Notes: generated from the letters alone by a model not told the origin. Shown: positions 9,009 to 17,510, numbered from the stretch's first letter. The stretch: 64,000 bases of DNA from Armatimonas rosea (GCF_014202505.1 NZ_JACHGW010000003.1:496001-560000); one strand, 5' to 3'. Numbers and translations: made by a program.

Positions 9009-9068
9009 GATCGGGAATCGTGCGGCTTTAGGGCACATTCGCGTGGACGGTAAACGTCCGGCAAGCCT

Positions 9069-9205
9069 GCACGGAAATCGTGCGGCTATGGGGCCTTCGG
9101 CCGCCTCCTCGTTCCTCGTCGGAAAATTCCGCCGAAGGCGCGGCGGAGGAACGACGCCCTACAGCCCCGAGGTTTACCGTCGAGGGCAATCCGGTTTCTA
9201 ACCGG
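9069..9205. repeat. Composite palindromic element E1
   Basis: About 137 bp bounded by two small hairpins: GCACG-GAAAT-CGTGC at 9069-9083 and CCGGTT-TCT-AACCGG at 9191-9205. The interior contains GGCCTTCGGCC and mirrored segments (GAGGAACGACG against CTCCTCGTTCCTCGTC). A partial second copy of its left end (AATCGTGCGGCT) lies just upstream near 9016. The right hairpin contains the coaA stop codon. Architecture and size match elements E2-E5 of this window. Confidence 0.55.
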
Positions 9206-9860
9206 CGGACAGAAGGGGGCTTGCGGCCACGATCCCATGGTCCGGTCCCTTGACCAGCACGGTATCCGCGAGGGCTTTGGTGGGGAGGATGTGCTCGTGG
9301 AGGTTGGGGAGGTTGACACTCTCCCAGATCGTCTGGATGCGCGCCTCCCACTCCGCATCGGTGAGGGCGAGAAAGCGGGTGAAGTAGGACGACGGATCGG
9401 TGCGGGCGGTGTCGCGGAGCCGGAGCAGGCGCTCGCGGTACCAGCGGAAGAGATCGGGCTCCTCGGCGTGGAGGTAGAGCCGCTGGTCCAGCTTGCCGGC
9501 GGTAAAGGCGGGCTGGAGCGCGTTGATCCCCTCGACAATCACCAGCTTGGGCTGACCGAGGGCGCGGCGCGTGTCGGGGAGGATGTCGTAGGTCTGGTGG
9601 GAGTAGACGGGGACGCTTGCGGGCTCGCCGGCGCGGAGGGCATCGAGGAAGGCGGTGAAGGCGGCGGCATCGTAGCTCTCGGGGAAGCCCTTGCGCCCCA
9701 GCAGGCCCCGGCGCTCCAGCTCGGCGTTGGGGAGGAGAAAGCCATCGGTCGAGACCACCTCCACCGTCTTGCCCGCCGCCCGCTCGGTCTCCGCCAGCTG
9801 CGCCGCCAGCGTGCTCTTGCCCGCCGCCACACTGCCCGCCAGCCCAATGAGCGTACTCAC
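9198..9860 (-). CDS. coaA: Type I pantothenate kinase (CoaA-like)
   Basis: Phosphorylates pantothenate with ATP, the first committed step of CoA synthesis. The 220-residue protein has a Walker A motif (GSVAAGKST), the CoaA-specific stretch VSTDGFLLPN...LLGRKGFPESYD, SHQTYDI, and the ligand-binding region LFRWYRERLLRLRD...SSYF. It is shorter than E. coli CoaA (316 residues), lacking the N-terminal extension. It is the last gene of the pan/coa operon and overlaps panD by 4 nt (ATGA). Its stop codon lies inside the right hairpin of palindrome E1, so the C-terminus may have been reset by that insertion. Confidence 0.9.
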   Translation of the reverse strand: MSTLIGLAGSVAAGKSTLAAQLAETERAAGKTVEVVSTDGFLLPNAELERRGLLGRKGFPESYDAAAFTAFLDALRAGEPASVPVYSHQTYDILPDTRRALGQPKLVIVEGINALQPAFTAGKLDQRLYLHAEEPDLFRWYRERLLRLRDTARTDPSSYFTRFLALTDAEWEARIQTIWESVNLPNLHEHILPTKALADTVLVKGPDHGIVAASPLLSAG

Positions 9861-10213
9861 TGCGCGAAGGTCTTCTCGATCACATTGCCCTCTCCCAGCA
9901 GGACGATCTGCGCGGTGTGCGTGGCGATGCTCTCTTGGGGAACCTGGCAGTAGGCGCAGATGATGAGTAGGTCGCCTTTTTGTACGCGTCGCGCCGCCGC
10001 GCCGTTGAGCGAGACCTCGCCCGCGGTGCCCTTGATGACATAGGTGGAGAAGCGCTCGCCGTTGTTAATATTGTAGATCTCGACTTGCTGGAGGGGGTGG
10101 AGCTTGGCGGCGGCGATCAGCTCGGGATCAATGGCGATCGAGCCCTCGTAGTGGAGATCGGCTCCCGTAACCGTCGCACGGTGGAGCTTGGAGTAGAGCA
10201 TTGGGATGGTCAT
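9857..10213 (-). CDS. panD: Aspartate 1-decarboxylase proenzyme
   Basis: Converts L-aspartate to beta-alanine for pantothenate. The 118-residue pyruvoyl-dependent enzyme shows LHYEGSIAID, in which the Gly24-Ser25 bond is the self-cleavage site that creates the pyruvoyl group; numbering matches E. coli PanD. The conserved Tyr is in ICAYCQV or EIYNINNGERF. It sits between coaB and coaA with 4-nt overlaps on both sides, so it is translated as part of the pan/coa operon. Confidence 0.96.
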   Translation of the reverse strand: MTIPMLYSKLHRATVTGADLHYEGSIAIDPELIAAAKLHPLQQVEIYNINNGERFSTYVIKGTAGEVSLNGAAARRVQKGDLLIICAYCQVPQESIATHTAQIVLLGEGNVIEKTFAQ

Positions 10214-10860
10214 AGCGCCTTAGCATACCCGACAAGCGCGTCGCAGAGCGTTAAGAGCGTGGGAAGGGGAGCGCCGGGGCCGGCGTGGTCCCAGAGCGTG
10301 GCGCGTGTCTGTTGCATGGTCTGCTGGTCGTTGTGCACCACGAGATCGGCGCCCGCTGCCAGTACTTTCTCTACGGCGATGCGCGTCTCGTCGGGGCCCG
10401 CGCCCTCGGTGAGCTTGAAGCCGACAAGCTTCAGCGCGGGGTTTTGGCTGTAGCTTTTTAGCTCGGGGAGGATTTTCTTCCCCGGAGCCAGCTCCAGCGA
10501 GAGCCGCGCCGACGAGTGCAGCTTGCCGGTGAAGGGGGCGGGGTGGGGGATGCCATCGACCGTGACCGTCTCTACCACAAAGTCACTGACCGCAGCGGCG
10601 TGGATCACCAGACCGAAGGAATGGCTGCTCAGGAGCGTCTGGCAGGCTTGGTCTAGCTCCGCGACCGTGGTGAAGAAGTGCTCGTCCACAGGGCTGGTCG
10701 GCGCGACCGAGTGCCGTGCCCGCAGCAGGGTGACCGCGAAGCCTGCCGCACTGAACGCATCGGCGAGGGCGGCACCGGTCGCGCCCGTGCTGGAGTTGGC
10801 GATCACCCGGACACCGTCGATGGGCTCCCGTGTTCCGCCGCTGGTGATCAGCACCCTCAC
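10210..10860 (-). CDS. coaB: Phosphopantothenate-cysteine ligase (CoaB, stand-alone)
   Basis: Joins 4'-phosphopantothenate to cysteine. The 216-residue protein begins at a GTG that overlaps the coaC stop by 4 nt (GTGA): VRVLITSGGTREPIDGVR is the classic CoaB nucleotide-binding start, followed by ANSSTGATGAALADAF and HAAAVSDF. The frame is open further upstream, but that stretch is coaC read in another frame. In most bacteria CoaC and CoaB are fused as CoaBC (Dfp); here they are two genes in the order coaC-coaB. Confidence 0.93.
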   Translation of the reverse strand: MRVLITSGGTREPIDGVRVIANSSTGATGAALADAFSAAGFAVTLLRARHSVAPTSPVDEHFFTTVAELDQACQTLLSSHSFGLVIHAAAVSDFVVETVTVDGIPHPAPFTGKLHSSARLSLELAPGKKILPELKSYSQNPALKLVGFKLTEGAGPDETRIAVEKVLAAGADLVVHNDQQTMQQTRATLWDHAGPGAPLPTLLTLCDALVGYAKAL

Positions 10861-11378
10861 GCCAGAATCGCCCTCAGGATAGCGTCGGGCTCCATCAAGC
10901 GGCCCTCGCCCACATCGCCACACGCGAGGTTTCCCGCATCGGGCCGGAGGATCGTCACGCCGAGACTCTCCAGCTTCTGCACCGACTCCTGCGTGACCGG
11001 GTGGGTCCACATCCTGGTATTCATCGCCGGGGCGACAAAGAGCGGCTTGGCGAAGTCGTGGGTGAGCCAGAGGTTGCCCAAGAGATCGTCCGCGACTCCA
11101 CTTGCCATCTTATTGAGGCGATTGGCGGTGGCAGGGCAGAGCACCGAGATATCGGCCCAGCGGTTGAGCTCGATGTGCTCCATCCAGCGCCCCGGTGCAA
11201 ACGTCTCGGTGAGGAGCGCACGGCCCGAGAGCCCTTCGAGGGTCGCCGCGCCGATAAATTTTAAAGCGGACTCCGTGGCAACACACTGCACCGTGTGCCC
11301 CGCCTGCACGAGCCGCGAGACCACGGTGCAGGCTTTGTAGCAGGCAATGGAGCCTGAGAGCTGGAAGAGAATGTTCAT
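10857..11378 (-). CDS. coaC: Phosphopantothenoylcysteine decarboxylase (CoaC)
   Basis: An FMN-dependent decarboxylase making 4'-phosphopantetheine. The 173-residue HFCD-family flavoprotein shows the N-terminal flavin fold (LSGSIACYKA), the catalytic His in MEHIELNRWAD, the PAMN motif (VAPAMNTRMW) and the substrate-flap CGDVGEGR. The start ATG lies only 12 nt beyond the hairpin end of palindrome E2 and has no clear Shine-Dalgarno sequence. It overlaps coaB by 4 nt. Confidence 0.95.
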   Translation of the reverse strand: MNILFQLSGSIACYKACTVVSRLVQAGHTVQCVATESALKFIGAATLEGLSGRALLTETFAPGRWMEHIELNRWADISVLCPATANRLNKMASGVADDLLGNLWLTHDFAKPLFVAPAMNTRMWTHPVTQESVQKLESLGVTILRPDAGNLACGDVGEGRLMEPDAILRAILA

Positions 11379-11390
11379 ACGTTTTTGGTT

Positions 11391-11530
11391 CGCCCCGGTT
11401 GGAGCGGGGCGTCAACAGGCGTCGCAAGCTCCGCCGCAAAGGCCTTCGGCCATACAACCCGCGGCGAGCTTACTATGGCCGAAGGCCTTCCCAGCCGTAG
11501 GCTCGTTGACGCCCCGCTCCAACCGGGGCG
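11391..11530. repeat. Composite palindromic element E2 inside the pan/coa operon
   Basis: A 140-bp element with perfect 26-bp terminal inverted repeats (11391-11416 and 11505-11530). Each arm folds on itself as CGCCCCG-GTTGGAG-CGGGGCG. The interior has a second mirrored pair, AAGGCCTTCGGCCAT and its complement ATGGCCGAAGGCCTT. It fills nearly the whole gap between panC (stop at 11534) and coaC (start at 11378), so it would be transcribed in the operon mRNA and could form a large cruciform or RNA stem. Confidence 0.9.
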
Positions 11531-11533
11531 ATT

Positions 11534-12301
11534 CTACAGCGCGATGTTATCAATCAGTCGGACGACCGGGCCATTGTCGAGGGGCGGCGTGTGCACGGCC
11601 CCGAGGCGGCGGCCCCAGCGCTCGGCGATATAGTCTACCGTAAAGCCGAGCTCCGTGAGGTCCTGGGTGGCGGCGTCGCAGGAGAGCGTGGTGTTAGCCA
11701 GGGTCTGGGCCCACTGGGTGGCGAGGGCGCGCTGGGCGGGGTTGAGGCGGCGGTTTCGGCTGCTCATGGCGATGCCATCGGGCTCACGGACCGTGGGGCA
11801 GGCGATAACTTTCGTGGGGTGGTGGAGCGCCTCGGCCATCTCTTTGACCAAGAGGAGCTGCTGGTAGTCTTTCTCCCCGAAGAACGCGGCATCGGCCTGG
11901 AGGCAGTTGAAGAGCTTGAGCACGACCGTGAGGACACCGTCGAAGTGGCCGGGGCGGTGGGCACCCTCGAGGACAGTGCTCGTCTCGGTCTCGGTGACCC
12001 GGTAGCGGTAGGAGTCGGGGTAGAGGGTCTCGTAGGTCGGGGCGAAGACAAAGCCGCAGCCAACTTCTTCTAGCAGGCGGCAGTCGTCCTCGAAGGTGCT
12101 GGGGTACTTGGCGAAGTCTTCGGGGTTGTTGAACTGGGTCGGGTTGACATAGATGCTCACCGCCGCGTGCTCGCACTGGGCGAGGGCGGTCTTCACCAGT
12201 GCCAGGTGGCCGTCGTGGAGGGCGCCCATGGTCGGGACAAAGCCAAGCGTCCCCGACGGCCGCAGGGCGCGCCACTCGGTGGGGGTGTGGAAGATGGTCA
12301 T
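11534..12301 (-). CDS. panC: Pantothenate synthetase (pantoate-beta-alanine ligase)
   Basis: Condenses pantoate with beta-alanine using ATP. The 255-residue protein carries the hallmark motifs VPTMGALHDGHLALV (HIGH-like), YVNPTQFNNPEDF, GAHRPGHFDGVLTVV, FGEKDYQQL and MSSRNRRLNP. The ATG at 12301 overlaps the stop of the upstream kinase gene by 4 nt (ATGA); the frame is open further upstream but those residues are only a shadow of the kinase gene. It is followed by element E2 and then coaC. Confidence 0.96.
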   Translation of the reverse strand: MTIFHTPTEWRALRPSGTLGFVPTMGALHDGHLALVKTALAQCEHAAVSIYVNPTQFNNPEDFAKYPSTFEDDCRLLEEVGCGFVFAPTYETLYPDSYRYRVTETETSTVLEGAHRPGHFDGVLTVVLKLFNCLQADAAFFGEKDYQQLLLVKEMAEALHHPTKVIACPTVREPDGIAMSSRNRRLNPAQRALATQWAQTLANTTLSCDAATQDLTELGFTVDYIAERWGRRLGAVHTPPLDNGPVVRLIDNIAL

Positions 12302-12807
12302 GAGGTCTTCTCCAGGATCGCCGCGACAGTCTCGTCGAGCGTCAGGTGGGTGCTGTCGATCACGGTCCAGCCACTCCAGTCCTGCTGGAGAAGCCAGGCA
12401 TAGGCATGCCGGAGCAGGTCCTCGATACCGGCCGTGTCGAAGCTCTTGTTGGTGCGGGTGGCGTTGCGCTCCAGGGCCATCTCCAGGCTGGGCAGGAGCA
12501 GGACGCGCCGGCAGCGGGGATCGGTGAAGTGCGCCGTCACATCGTCGGGGCCGAAGACATCGGCGACCGCGACCGTAAACCCCGCGTCGGCGTAGAGCGT
12601 GGCCGCGTGCGCCGCGACCGTCCGGGCGAGGCCAAACTGCCGCGTGGTCTCGTCGGTCCAGTTCTCGGGATGGGCGGCCCCGGCGACCACCCACTCGCGG
12701 AGGTCGTCCATGGGGATGTGAATGCCGAACGCAGAGCGCTGCGCCAGGGCAGTGGCGACCGTGGACTTGCCCGCTCCCGGCGGCCCCGAGAGGAGGTAGA
12801 TGCTCAA
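12298..12807 (-). CDS. P-loop kinase of unknown substrate within the pan/coa operon
   Basis: A 169-residue AAA_33/zeta-toxin-like P-loop kinase: Walker A SGPPGAGKST at residues ~7-16, then HIPMDDLREWV (acidic residues that often bind Mg or substrate), VADVFGPDD (Walker B-like) and a lid region with RNATRTNKSF. It starts with TTG, overlapping the panB stop by 4 nt (TTGA), and overlaps panC by 4 nt. Its position between two pantothenate-synthesis genes suggests a role in the pathway, but nothing in the sequence identifies the substrate, and it is not recognisable as CoaE or CoaD. Confidence 0.85.
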   Translation of the reverse strand: MSIYLLSGPPGAGKSTVATALAQRSAFGIHIPMDDLREWVVAGAAHPENWTDETTRQFGLARTVAAHAATLYADAGFTVAVADVFGPDDVTAHFTDPRCRRVLLLPSLEMALERNATRTNKSFDTAGIEDLLRHAYAWLLQQDWSGWTVIDSTHLTLDETVAAILEKTS

Positions 12808-13589
12808 CGGTAGCTCTCTTTCTCGGTTGGGAAAGCGGCGGACTTGACCGCACTGTCGTAGGCCCGGAGCGCCGCGAGCGCCTCCGCGCCCACCTGGCCA
12901 AAGGCGCGGGCGAGCTTGGGAGGCTTCTCCGTAAAGCCGAGCAGGTCGTGGAGGACGAGCACCTGGCCGTCGGTAGCGGGCCCGGCCCCGATCCCAATGG
13001 TTGGGATGGTGAGTGCCTCCGTGATGCGCTTGCCCAGTGGCGCGGGAACCCCTTCGATCACGAGAGCAAAGACCCCTGCCGTCTCTAGCGCCTTGGCATC
13101 GGCGAGGATACGCTCCGCGGCGTCGTCCTCGCGGCCCTGTACTTTAAAGCCCCCAAAGGCATGGATAAACTGCGGGGTGAGTCCGACATGGCCCATCACG
13201 GGGACACCGCCCTCGACCAGGTTCTGGATACAGGTGAGATTGCCAGCGGCTCCCTCGATCTTGACCGCGTGGGCTCCTGCCCTAAGAAGAAGCTGGGCGG
13301 CGCTGACCGCCTCGCGCTGGCCCTTGCGGTGCTCGAGAAACGGCATGTCGGCGACAATAAATTTTGTGCCCGCGCCGCGTGCCACGGACTCGGTATGGAG
13401 CTGCATCATCGGCAGGTCGGCGGCCAGCGTGCTAGGGTGCCCGTGGACCACCATCGCCACGGAGTCCCCCACGAGAATGCAGTCCAGCTCGGTCCGGGCG
13501 ACCAGGTGGGCGAAGGCATAGTCGTAGCACGTGACGACAGTGATCGGCTCGTGGAGGGCTTTCCGACGGCGAAAATCGGGGAGGGTCAT
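12804..13589 (-). CDS. panB: Ketopantoate hydroxymethyltransferase
   Basis: Transfers a hydroxymethyl group from 5,10-methylene-THF to 2-oxoisovalerate, the first pantothenate-specific step. The 261-residue protein shows the family motifs TCYDYAFA, ILVGDSVAMVVHGH, ADMPF, VKIEG, GHVGLTPQ and the catalytic-Glu region LVIEGVP, with GIGAGPATDGQVLV near the end. It is the first gene of a seven-gene operon and has its own near-leaderless promoter. No panE was seen in the window. Confidence 0.96.
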   Translation of the reverse strand: MTLPDFRRRKALHEPITVVTCYDYAFAHLVARTELDCILVGDSVAMVVHGHPSTLAADLPMMQLHTESVARGAGTKFIVADMPFLEHRKGQREAVSAAQLLLRAGAHAVKIEGAAGNLTCIQNLVEGGVPVMGHVGLTPQFIHAFGGFKVQGREDDAAERILADAKALETAGVFALVIEGVPAPLGKRITEALTIPTIGIGAGPATDGQVLVLHDLLGFTEKPPKLARAFGQVGAEALAALRAYDSAVKSAAFPTEKESYR

Positions 13590-13596
13590 GGACTCT

Positions 13597-13602
13597 ATTC
13601 TA
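13597..13602 (-). promoter_or_regulatory. -10 element (TAGAAT) for panB, probably leaderless
   Basis: TAGAAT on the minus strand ends 7 nt before the panB ATG, placing the likely transcription start on the A of ATG. No Shine-Dalgarno sequence is present. Confidence 0.65.
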
Positions 13603-13903
13603 TCGCTGATTGGCAGTGCGGTAGAGGGGCAAAACCACGAGGGCTTTCCTCATTCTTAATATCATCGACTCGGAGAATATTGGTGTCGCACACGATTGTG
13701 GTTGTGCCCTGGAATTTTTAAATCAAGTACGACTGTTTCTTAATGTAGGTGCAATATTTTGTGTTTTTTGTATTAACTAGTATTAATATAAAGTTTAAAT
13801 TGTCTTAATGGACGTTGATAGTGAGCAGTGATATTATTGACCGGTTTGATCGCTGGGCTCTTGTGATAGTCCGCGTTCTAAAGAAAAATCAGGAGTAATC
13901 TTA
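13603..13903 (+). promoter_or_regulatory. AT-rich promoter/leader region of the first pilin-like gene
   Basis: About 300 bp without a gene. The middle (13730-13830) is strikingly AT-rich, with TTGTATTAACTAGTATTAAT and TATAAAGTTTAAATTG, which could include an UP-element and a -10. The pilin ATG at 13904 is preceded by AGGAG at 13891-13895, so unlike many neighbours this gene has a long leader and a real ribosome-binding site. The exact promoter hexamers are uncertain. Confidence 0.4.
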
Positions 13904-14827
13904 ATGCAGAAGCGCGCGTTTACGCTTATTGAGCTGCTTGTTGTTATCGCCATCATTGCGATCCTTGCCGCTATCCTCTTTCCTGTCTTCGCTCAGGCCC
14001 GTGAGAAGGCTCGTCAGACCTCTTGTCTGTCGAATCAGAAGCAAATGGGTCTTGGGGTGATGATGTACACCCAGGACTATGACGAGACTTTCCCTGCTGC
14101 CTACTACTACAACAATGACAGTAGCTCTGCGGGTGGCTACACGCACTGGAGTGGTGTTGTTCAGCCTTATGTGAAGAACCTTGGGATCTTTGTCTGCCCG
14201 TCCGATAAGAACCGTGGGCTTGCCCCCACCAACTTTATCGGTAACAACCTGGGATTTGGCGTGCCAAGCGGACAGACCAGCCAGGTTCCTTCTATCCAGG
14301 ACAACCAGGCTCCTCGCCTGTCCTATATTGCCAATGGTGCTGTCCTCTCCCGCAAGCGTCGCACTGCTGACCCCGGTAACGTGGTAGGGATTGCCGCTAT
14401 GGACGCTCCCGCCTCCACGATCATGGTTGCGGAGATGACCGACTCGGTTCCCTGTATCAATGGCTCCTCTGCGGCATCTGGTGTGGCCTTTAAGACCCAC
14501 CGCAACACCCACACGGTGAAGACTGCTGCAGGCGCGGCGTTCACGCAAGAGACGGAGCCGTCGGGCACCCCCCTCATGGCACTCACTCCTGCTGAGGCAA
14601 ATAGCTCCTTTGTGACCTGTCAGGCAGGGACGATCTCCCACTTTACCGCCTACATTGCCCCCCGACGTCACAGCGATGGTGCAAACTACACCTTCGCCGA
14701 TGGGCACTCCAAGTTCCACAAGTTTGAGCAGACCATCAACCCGATCAACTACCTCTGGGGAATTCGCTACTACGGCCACGGTAATGCTCCTGTCTACCAG
14801 CCAGGGACGACCATTAACGTCCAGTAG
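13904..14827 (+). CDS. Type IV pilin-like protein with C-terminal H-X9-DG motif (DUF1559-like)
   Basis: A 307-residue secreted protein. The N-terminus ([20 protein letters not shown]) is a class III prepilin signal: short basic leader, cleavage before the N-methylated Phe, the conserved Glu at mature position 5 and a hydrophobic helix, followed by [13 protein letters not shown]. The globular part ends with [18 protein letters not shown], the H-X9-DG motif of the large Planctomycetes/Armatimonadota pseudopilin-like family. It is probably processed by a prepilin peptidase and assembled by a type II/IV-like system such as the one served by the secretin at 21446-22522. Exact role unknown. Confidence 0.92.
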   Translation: MQKRAFTLIELLVVIAIIAILAAILFPVFAQAREKARQTSCLSNQKQMGLGVMMYTQDYDETFPAAYYYNNDSSSAGGYTHWSGVVQPYVKNLGIFVCPSDKNRGLAPTNFIGNNLGFGVPSGQTSQVPSIQDNQAPRLSYIANGAVLSRKRRTADPGNVVGIAAMDAPASTIMVAEMTDSVPCINGSSAASGVAFKTHRNTHTVKTAAGAAFTQETEPSGTPLMALTPAEANSSFVTCQAGTISHFTAYIAPRRHSDGANYTFADGHSKFHKFEQTINPINYLWGIRYYGHGNAPVYQPGTTINVQ

Positions 14828-14848
14828 AGCTCTCTGATCCTAAAAGAG

Positions 14849-14889
14849 ACAAGCCCGTCCGGCACTGCCGGGCGGGCTTGTTGATTTCT
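14849..14889 (+). terminator. Rho-independent terminator
   Basis: A stem of ACAAGCCCG (14849-14857) pairing with CGGGCTTGT (14873-14881), with an inner CCGGCACTGCCGG hairpin, followed by a T-rich tail (TGATTTCTT). It lies 21 nt after the first pilin-like gene. Confidence 0.8.
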
Positions 14890-14981
14890 TGGACGTGGCC
14901 TCAGGGATGCCGTGCCTATCGTCTTAAAAGCTCACCGTCTGTTAACAATCCCATGCCGTTTTAGGGATAGGCTGAAGCGGT

Positions 14982-15854
14982 ATGAAAAACCGTCGTCTCT
15001 TCACGCTCATCGAGCTTCTTGTGGTGATTGCTATTATTGCGATTCTTGCCGCTATTCTTTTTCCGGTCTTTGCCCAAGCACGCGAGAAGGCGCGTCAGGC
15101 TGCCTGCCTCTCCAACATGAAGCAGATCGGGACCGCGGTGCTGATGTACGCGCAGGACTACGACGAGTCTATTGTGCCGTCGCAGAACGGGGTCTCGGGG
15201 GTGAACTTGGTCTCCTGGCCGACCATTATCCAGCCCTACATCAAGAACGCACAGGTCTTTGTCTGTCCCAGCGCCTCGGAGACGCCGCAGGCGCCCGACT
15301 CGAAGTACATCAACAACACAGCGGCGCGGCTCTATATGGGGGTTACCAAGGGCACCACGACCGCGGGCAACGGTGGCGACGGCAGCGATCCGGTGGTCTG
15401 CCTCGTGCCGCGCCTCTCGTACAGCCGCAACCTGATTCCCACGACCAATGGCAACCCCTGGGACGCCTTGATCGCGGGGCGTGTCTGCAACAACGGCAAG
15501 ACCTACCCGGGCTTTGTGGACTATGTCAGCAACCTCAAGTCCGGCTGGGTGGGTACGGGCACCACATTCACCCGCTCGATGGCCGAGGTCGCCGAGCCTG
15601 CCAACACGATCCATATTGTCGATGGCATGGCCGGGGGCAACGCGGCCGCAAACCCCCTTGCCTACGGCGCGTCGATGCGCGGCCTCCAGCAGGACATTCG
15701 CACCGACATGTTCAACGACAGCCCGCCCTCAAAAGTCGCACCACGGCACTCGGGGGGCTTTGTGATTCTCTACGGCGACGGCCACTCGGGCTACAAGAAG
15801 TGGGGCTCGACCACGCCGTGTATGTGGACCATCCAGGACGATACTTGTAACTAA
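14982..15854 (+). CDS. Type IV pilin-like protein with C-terminal H-X9-DG motif (paralog)
   Basis: A 290-residue paralog of the preceding gene, with the same prepilin leader and helix ([20 protein letters not shown]) and the same [13 protein letters not shown] segment, diverging afterwards. The C-terminal motif is [18 protein letters not shown] (H-X9-DG). The first ~60 codons are almost identical in protein sequence to the neighbour whereas the rest differs, consistent with duplication followed by divergence of the exposed domain. The terminator between the two genes argues for separate transcription. Its stop codon overlaps that of the convergent acyltransferase gene. Confidence 0.92.
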   Translation: MKNRRLFTLIELLVVIAIIAILAAILFPVFAQAREKARQAACLSNMKQIGTAVLMYAQDYDESIVPSQNGVSGVNLVSWPTIIQPYIKNAQVFVCPSASETPQAPDSKYINNTAARLYMGVTKGTTTAGNGGDGSDPVVCLVPRLSYSRNLIPTTNGNPWDALIAGRVCNNGKTYPGFVDYVSNLKSGWVGTGTTFTRSMAEVAEPANTIHIVDGMAGGNAAANPLAYGASMRGLQQDIRTDMFNDSPPSKVAPRHSGGFVILYGDGHSGYKKWGSTTPCMWTIQDDTCN

Positions 15855-16906
15855 CGTCGGCGCAGGAACGGCCGCTCCGCAACCGTGAAAAACGCAAGCC
15901 CTGCGAGAAGCGCGGAGGCGGTACGGACAAGGCCGGTGAGCAGGGGGCTGCTGGCGACGGCGCTGGGCAGGGGGAGCGCGAGCATGATAAGTAGGTGCAG
16001 CAGGTAGATGCTGTAGGAGCGCTCCCCCAAGAAGACAAGGACACGGCCCAGGAGACTCTGCACGCGCCACTCCCCGACAAGTATCAGGCAGCAGGCAAAG
16101 ACAATCCCCCAGAGCGGGTCACAGAGCGGCCCCAGGCGGTAGAAGCCCAGCACCAGCACCAGGGCGGGGAGCAGGCACGCGCTGCCCACCACAAGCGCGA
16201 TGGCTCTCTGCCCCCGCACCGGACGCGCGACCCGCAGCGCGGCTAGCATCCCACACGCAAACTCAAAGACACGTCCGGGGAGTGCGTGGTAGACCACCGC
16301 GAGACCGGGCTGCCACGTGCGCGAGACCCCCAGCTCACGGGCAGCAAGCCCCTGCCACAGCAGGACAATCACCAGAGTCGCGATCAGAACCGTGCGAATC
16401 CCACGCCGGGCCACCAGCGCCACGAGGACGGGAAAGATCAAGTAGAGCTGCCACTCCAGCGCCAAGGACCAGCACACGGAGCTCAGCGAGGCAAAGGTCT
16501 GGCGGGTGAGGTTGTGGAGCAAGACCAGGTGCAGCGGGAGATCGTACCAGCTGCCCAAGAGCTCGGAGACGGGGCGGCCTTGCTGGTGCAGGAAGCGTAG
16601 CCCCAGCGCAAGGGCAACCGCGAGCGAGAGGTAGTAGGGGGGCAGGATGCGGCGGGCACGGCGCAGGAAAAACTGCTTCAGGTGCACCACCACCGACTGT
16701 TCCTCCCGCTCCTGAACCAGCGGGTAGTAGAGGCAGAACCCCGAGAGAACCAGAAAGAGCGAGACCCCGAGCCAGCCGATCTCACAGAAGCGGGCAAGCG
16801 CGGTCGGGACTCCCGGTTGGTCCCCAAAGGCATGGTGCAAGACTACCCAGAGGCAGGCTAGCCCCCGGAGGGCGTCCACGGCGGGGAGATGGCGGCGCGA
16901 CGGCAT
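15851..16906 (-). CDS. Acyltransferase 3 family membrane protein (OatA/WecH-like)
   Basis: A 351-residue integral membrane acyltransferase. It opens with [20 protein letters not shown], containing the family's catalytic His in helix 1, followed by about ten transmembrane segments and an Arg-rich loop ([13 protein letters not shown]) typical of the family. Members O-acetylate or succinylate polysaccharides, peptidoglycan or lipids, taking the acyl group from the cytoplasmic side. It is the last gene of a three-gene cluster (SDR, secreted domain protein, acyltransferase), 9 nt after the preceding stop. Its substrate is unknown. Confidence 0.9.
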   Translation of the reverse strand: MPSRRHLPAVDALRGLACLWVVLHHAFGDQPGVPTALARFCEIGWLGVSLFLVLSGFCLYYPLVQEREEQSVVVHLKQFFLRRARRILPPYYLSLAVALALGLRFLHQQGRPVSELLGSWYDLPLHLVLLHNLTRQTFASLSSVCWSLALEWQLYLIFPVLVALVARRGIRTVLIATLVIVLLWQGLAARELGVSRTWQPGLAVVYHALPGRVFEFACGMLAALRVARPVRGQRAIALVVGSACLLPALVLVLGFYRLGPLCDPLWGIVFACCLILVGEWRVQSLLGRVLVFLGERSYSIYLLHLLIMLALPLPSAVASSPLLTGLVRTASALLAGLAFFTVAERPFLRRR

Positions 16907-16915
16907 GGTGTTTGG

Positions 16916-17488
16916 CTACTCGCCTCCGTTGGGAGCGGGCTCGAGATGCACCTCACCGACCGTGAGCTCCCCGTGATGCGCGCCTAGCTGCAGGGCGACG
17001 ATCACCTGATCGGTCTTCACGGAGGCAAGGGAGACAGGCAGGCAGACCTCTTGGCTGGTGGGGGTGGCGAGGACCTCCGTGCTCCAGAAAACCTTCCCCG
17101 CGGACTGGAGGGTGACGGGGACCGCGTGTGGCTGCGTGGCGCGGAGCCGAAGGCGGAGGCAGGCGCTCGGGCCAGGCTTCTTAGGCGGGACAGAGAGGGC
17201 GGTGCTGAGGAGGGAACTCCCCGTGCGAGCGTTGCCCCCGGTGAGCTTGAGCCGCAGCTCCGCGGGGGACTCCACGGTATAGGCGGTGCTACCTCCCGAC
17301 GGAGGCGCGAGGCGGAGCGCACTGGTGCCCGCAAGAGGGACGACCGTGACCTGCGCCTGTGTCTTGAGCTGCCAGATGCTCCGTGCTGGGGCTTGGTGTG
17401 AGCGTGCTGGCATCGCGTGGAGCAGCGAGGGCACCAGGCAGAGGGCGACGAAGGGCAACACCACAGGGAGGGGAGGCAGCTTGGTCAT
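16916..17488 (-). CDS. Secreted protein with a beta-sandwich, carbohydrate-binding-like domain
   Basis: A 190-residue protein with a signal peptide (MTKLPPLPVVLPFVALCLV, then PSLLHAMPA) and a single all-beta domain whose pattern (ALRLAPPSGGSTAYT..., SACLRLRLRAT, EVCLPVSLASVKTDQVIVALQLG) resembles jelly-roll carbohydrate-binding or CBM4/9-like domains, though the match is weak. Start chosen at the ATG at 17488 because GGGGGAG lies just upstream and the signal peptide begins there; the open frame further upstream has no coding character. It lies between SDR and acyltransferase genes. Function unknown. Confidence 0.7.
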   Translation of the reverse strand: MTKLPPLPVVLPFVALCLVPSLLHAMPARSHQAPARSIWQLKTQAQVTVVPLAGTSALRLAPPSGGSTAYTVESPAELRLKLTGGNARTGSSLLSTALSVPPKKPGPSACLRLRLRATQPHAVPVTLQSAGKVFWSTEVLATPTSQEVCLPVSLASVKTDQVIVALQLGAHHGELTVGEVHLEPAPNGGE

Positions 17489-17510
17489 ATGCTCCCCCTC
17501 TTTGCAGAAA

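Noticed and set aside
10861-11010. Upstream extension of the coaB reading frame
   Set aside because: These residues are coaC read in another frame; the GTG overlapping the coaC stop starts exactly at the CoaB motif.
12302-12997. Upstream extension of the panC reading frame (to 487 residues)
   Set aside because: The extra residues overlap the kinase and panB genes in another frame and lack family similarity; PanC starts at the ATG overlapping the kinase stop.
13904-15854. The two pilin-like genes as one duplicated operon
   Set aside because: A clear terminator separates them and the second gene has its own upstream region, so they are probably transcribed separately.
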